A stretch of DNA of 64,000 nucleotides, from the NCBI GenBank assembly GCA_948567375.1, contig OX419756.1, positions 27,852,333-27,916,332 of the forward strand. Direction: 5' to 3'. Below the pieces are notes generated by a model that made no database searches, was not told the origin of the DNA, and saw only the letters and a list, made by a program, of their open reading frames with translations. Origin of the DNA: Lunularia cruciata. Its lineage: Eukaryota > Streptophyta > Marchantiopsida > Lunulariales > Lunulariaceae. Made by a program: the position numbers and the translations under genes. Shown piece after piece: positions 60,483-64,000 of the stretch; within the stretch, counting starts at the first letter, position 1, and each line of letters opens with the position of its first letter.

Positions 60483-61247
60483 TGATGGAGTCTACAAGAG
60501 GCTGAACATTGCATTCGTGCTCAATTCTGGATTTATCTACGAAGAGAGAGAGAGAGGTCAGTATATGTGAGCATGCATTGAGAGCCAGTTATTGTTTTGT
60601 AGACAGAGGATTTGTGGAATTTGTTGTTATGAACTTATTCGCAGACGCAGTAGTAGCCCTAGCATTTTGTGAAGTGATGATTTGTTGACGGGTTGTCCAT
60701 ATGAAGTTCTAGACTGAGGGATTTGAGGCGTCTGAGGGGTGAGCATTGCTTGAATTGAGTGCCTGTCTGGCTGATTTGGATTGCTGAAGTTTAATGTAGT
60801 CTTCGTTCTTCGTTGTTAATTGCTCTGTCCGGACTTTCGCTTTACAGAAAATTGGAAGGAAATTCAGAATTCCCAGGTTGCAACACGTTGGATGTCGATT
60901 TGGACATGTTGGAGCTATATCGAATATTTCGAAGTCGGGAAAAGGCAGAACTTAACACAGATGTGAACCCATGTATGCTTAATGGAGTAAAAGTGCGAAG
61001 ATGTAGACGCTACTGTGCATCGGCTTCCGGTTCAGATTCTGTAATTTCCCTGGACTTCGACGGTTCTTGCTGTTTAGGCATCCATGACTCAGGAGGTCGT
61101 ATGCTGAGCTAAACAGTAAAGAAGCCACTTTATTTGGCAGGGATTTCAGGTCGGCATGGTCTGCTGATGACAGGGCACTCTGGTTAATCAAGGCAGAAAG
61201 GATTGGCGGGTGGTCTTAGGTGCTACAATACATCTACTGGGGTAAAG
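60483..61247 (+). promoter_or_regulatory. MRS2: Likely promoter and leader of the MRS2 gene
   Basis: This stretch lies directly upstream of the first MRS2 coding exon and has gene-island composition, with a short GA microsatellite at about 60543-60556. An in-frame TAA at 61185 separates the coding exon from anything upstream in the same frame. An open frame at 60813-61112 in a different position could act as an upstream ORF if transcribed; its first ATG encodes MLELYRIFRSREKAELN. No TATA box could be assigned. Confidence 0.35.
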
Positions 61248-63900
61248 ATGAGGCCCCGCACGCCTCCGGTTAAGGCCGCGGTCTCAGGAAATGGAGTCCT
61301 TCTCGATGACGAGAGGGACAAGGAGAGAGAGAAGGCCACTTTACTTGGACTAAGGAAAAAAGGAATGGGAGTTCGGGCTTGGTTAATGATAGACGCCAGT
61401 GGAAGAGCTCAAATGGTAGAAGCCGGAAAGCATGCCATTATGCGTAGGGCTTGTCTCCCCGCTCGAGATCTGCGCATTCTGGATCCTCTGCTCACATATC
61501 CTTCGACTATTTTGGGAAGAGAGCGTGCGATTGTGGTCAATCTTGAGCACATTAAAGCAATTATCACTGCCCAGGAAGTTCTGCTACTGAATTCTAAGGA
61601 TCCTGCAGTTGTTCCAATCGTGTCAGACCTGCAGCGTCGGCTTCCTCTGCATTTCAATTCGTTCGGGCAGCAGGTATGCGGGAATAATTGAAACAAATGC
61701 ATCTTGAGAAAATCGAGACACCTTTTCCTTTACAAACGAATTTACTCGATTGTAGCTAATTAGAGAAACTCTTCAAGTTCAATGGACTTCGTCTATCTGC
61801 TTGGAGGCGGAGATGAACATCTTTTTCAATCTTATCATCACCTGGTTAATCATCACATCTCTCGTCAGTCGTGTTGTGCCAATTTGAACGGCTTCCCAGC
61901 CTGAGTATTTGTTCCCACGGAATTGCAGGTCGCCGGTGACGGAGGTGGTGGACTTAGTGACAATGAGGGAGATGGCCACCTAAAGCCTCCTGAAAATTCT
62001 CCATCGGGTGGCATGAGTAGAGTAACATCTAGCTCGATGTTGAACAATTTAGGACAAGGGTCTCAAGCACAAGGAACCACTTCTGATGGTCCACCATCAC
62101 CACCTTCTTTCCAGGCTAGTGACTTTAGAAACTCAGGTGCGAGTCCATCTCGAGCAAGTGGAGGTCCCAGCGTGTTACCTTTCGAGTTCCGCGCTCTCGA
62201 GGTTTGCTTGGAAGCAGCTTGCAGCTGTCTCGATGCGGAGGTTAGATTTCAAACCTATGAATTTCTTTGGGTACCACCTTTGATCGTGAGTGATCCGAGA
62301 ATCTTCCACCCGTTCTGCGGAATTTCGGAACTATATTTGAGTTTCTCATTCAAGTTATTAGGGTGTTCTGGTGTATATTACTCTGTTGCCGGGCATTAGG
62401 TTATTGAAACGTTACATCTGGTTCTTTGGAGCGCTCTCCAGGTTGATGGTTGCTCAAAAGTCATCCATACATCGCCGTGCAGTGTAGTCAGTCGATAAAA
62501 CATGTGTATTCCCAAATTCATGTCAATGATCCTTCTGAGTTGATGGTGTATCTTCTTCATGCAGACCGTCACTCTGGAGCGAGAAGCCTATCCTGCGTTA
62601 GATGAGCTTACATCGAAACTAAGTACCCTAAATCTTGAGCGTGTCAGACAGATAAAGAGCCGTCTCGTGGCTATCTCTGGTCGAGTGCAGAAGGTACTGG
62701 AATTGCTTGCAAAGAGCTTAACTTAGTACTGCTGAGTTTGTATTTATTGAAGATCTGCTTTATGCTAACAGCTTCTTTAGACAGAACAAAGTCCTAGTAG
62801 TCTGTGTCTTGTCCCATGTCAATCAATCTTTATCCTTTTGTTTTTCGCAATTAACCTGCGTTTGAAAATCTCAGGGTTAAGGGAATGAAGAGAAAAATAG
62901 TGATGTATATGTGGGTCTCGTTGGCGAGTGCTCTCCCTCGTGAGCGGAAATTTTGTTTTGCCCCTTTGCGACAAAAAACTAATAAGGGTTACTTGATATC
63001 TCGCTCCCAATATTCAGAATGTACGATACGAAGTAACATGTGAAGGGGTTTGGTTCATCGAAGCTTAACTGGAATTGCAATAAGTTGGGACTCTATTGCA
63101 ATAAGAATTGCAATAGATTCTCATAGTCTTTCCAGCTGTGTCAGAAATATTCTTTTGAAGATGATACGGATTACAAGCTCCAGGATCTTCCTCTGGATTT
63201 TCTTGGTTCTTGGTTGGTTTCTTGGTTTGTTGATTTTCTTATGCGTTGGACCTAACTTTCTAGGTTGTAAATAATGGACTGCAGGTCAGGGATGAGATTG
63301 AGCAGCTTCTGGATGATGATGGAGATATGGCAGAAATGTATCTGACTGACAAACTCTTGCGAATGCAAATGGAAGGAGCATTATCTCCATCTTCATCTGA
63401 GGGAGGTGCACGTTCTATGTCTTTTAACCATATGGACTCCGGCAAGATGGACTCGTCGTTAAACCTGGATAAGACATCCACTGCTCTCCAACCTGACATT
63501 CAGGACTCAGAACAGGGGTGAGCTTGTTGTTGATCTTGAAAGTCCTTGGTGTGGTGCCAATCTACTTTGGAGCAGTTTGTGTACTGTTGTGGGCAAATAT
63601 TGTTGTCAATTTTTATTTCCAGGAGATTCTTTTATTGATGTGTGTTTCTTTCTCGTGTGCTGCCTTTTGGCATTCCGCAGAGGGGCAAAAGCATATGAAC
63701 AGATATCTGGAGGAGGTATGGAGGACCTTCTTCACTCCGACGAAGTTGGTGCAAAGAGGACCATAGCTCGAAGTAGAAGCAGTAGTAGCAGTAGCTCATC
63801 CAGCAGTAGCAATGGGGGAAAGCTGGACGTTGAAGAACTGGAAATGCTTCTGGAAGCCTACTTTGTGCAGATCGACGGCACTCTGAACAAGCTGTCAACT
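61248..63900 (+). CDS. MRS2: MRS2/MGT magnesium transporter (CorA family), 5' part, runs off window
   Basis: Five coding exons: 61248-61673, 61929-62240, 62565-62693, 63285-63517 and 63681-63900, all GT-AG and in phase, giving the first 440 residues. Strong matches to the Arabidopsis MRS2-1/MRS2-10 clade: LPARDLRILDPLLTYPSTIL, REDERAIVV-like RERAIVVNLEHIKAIITA, LPFEFRALEVCLEAAC, YPALDELTSKLSTLNLER, RVQKVRDEIEQLLDDDGDMA, and LEMLLEAYFVQIDGTLNKL. These proteins form pentameric Mg2+ channels, usually in vacuolar or other inner membranes. The two membrane helices and the Gly-Met-Asn pore motif should follow in the next exon, beyond the window. The part seen is longer than in Arabidopsis, whose whole protein is about 440 residues: a Gly/Ser/Pro-rich insert (about 143-230) and a Ser-rich tract of 11 serines in exon 5 (about 63778-63810) account for this. 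The first in-frame ATG after the stop at 61185 is used. Confidence 0.92.
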
Positions 63901-64000
63901 GTACGGCTCATTTTCTCTATTCTCGCCCTCTCTTTCAAGTTCCGGGCAGGAGTCAGTATAGGCGCCAGATAGTACATATGGGATCGATAAAATGAGCGCG

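Noticed and set aside
60813-61112. Transit-peptide exon for the MRS2 protein
   Set aside because: No clear splice joins it to the first MRS2 exon, and the MRS2-1/10 clade lacks plastid transit peptides.
1-64000. CRISPR arrays, rRNA and tRNA genes
   Set aside because: No regularly spaced identical repeats, no rRNA sequence and no convincing tRNA cloverleaf was seen; the window is plant nuclear DNA.

Overview
The window is nuclear DNA of a land plant. It carries genes with GT-AG introns for an HIR-type band-7 protein, an MRS2/MGT magnesium transporter and a single-exon DIC/PUMP5-type mitochondrial carrier. These sit in AT-rich DNA full of decayed plant transposons. An unusual phosphatase architecture together with LINEs of a nuclease-tailed type fits an early-diverging lineage such as a bryophyte better than a flowering plant, but the species cannot be named from the sequence.

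Layout: 1-4.7 kb is gene-free and very AT-rich after about 1.5 kb. From about 5 to 21 kb is a more GC-balanced gene island with two minus-strand genes. One is a seven-exon phosphatase (12198-14950) that joins a rhodanese/CH2-like domain, a dual-specificity phosphatase domain and an FHA domain. The other is the dicarboxylate-type carrier (19056-19967). From 21 to 32 kb is a block of transposons. The HIR gene (five exons, minus) lies at 32174-34704. From 36 to 57 kb is a second transposon block. From 57.4 kb to the right edge is a further gene island holding the first five coding exons of an MRS2 gene (plus) that runs off the window.

The repeats fall into three recurring groups. (1) PIF/Harbinger DNA transposons: three decayed transposase copies (30.8-31.3, 37.3-38.6, 54.5-55.5 kb) and three orphan copies of a separate ORF that is probably their DNA-binding partner (23.8-25.4, 44.7-45.4, 48.1-49.1 kb). 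(2) A LINE family with a Cys-rich plus nuclease-like C-terminus: two copies with coding sequence (21.2-22.0 and 55.8-57.4 kb) and three short 3' ends (4.7, 9.3, 58.9 kb). (3) A three-copy element family that I cannot place in a class (about 25.5-29.3, 40.1-44.2 and 49.4-53.0 kb). It has a shared N-terminal domain, a coiled-coil middle and a shared C-terminal domain. Two copies are bracketed by dense short repeats of a GCAAACC type, and one has an apparent heat-shock-element array next to a TATA box at its upstream side.

The host genes do not form an operon or an obvious pathway: a signalling phosphatase, a mitochondrial carrier, a membrane scaffold linked to immunity, and a magnesium channel. 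The item most likely to be undescribed is the rhodanese-DSP-FHA fusion, reconstructed here by joining seven exons whose splice phases all agree. Exon boundaries are read by eye from GT/AG sites, phase and family similarity; no alignment or transcript data were available.
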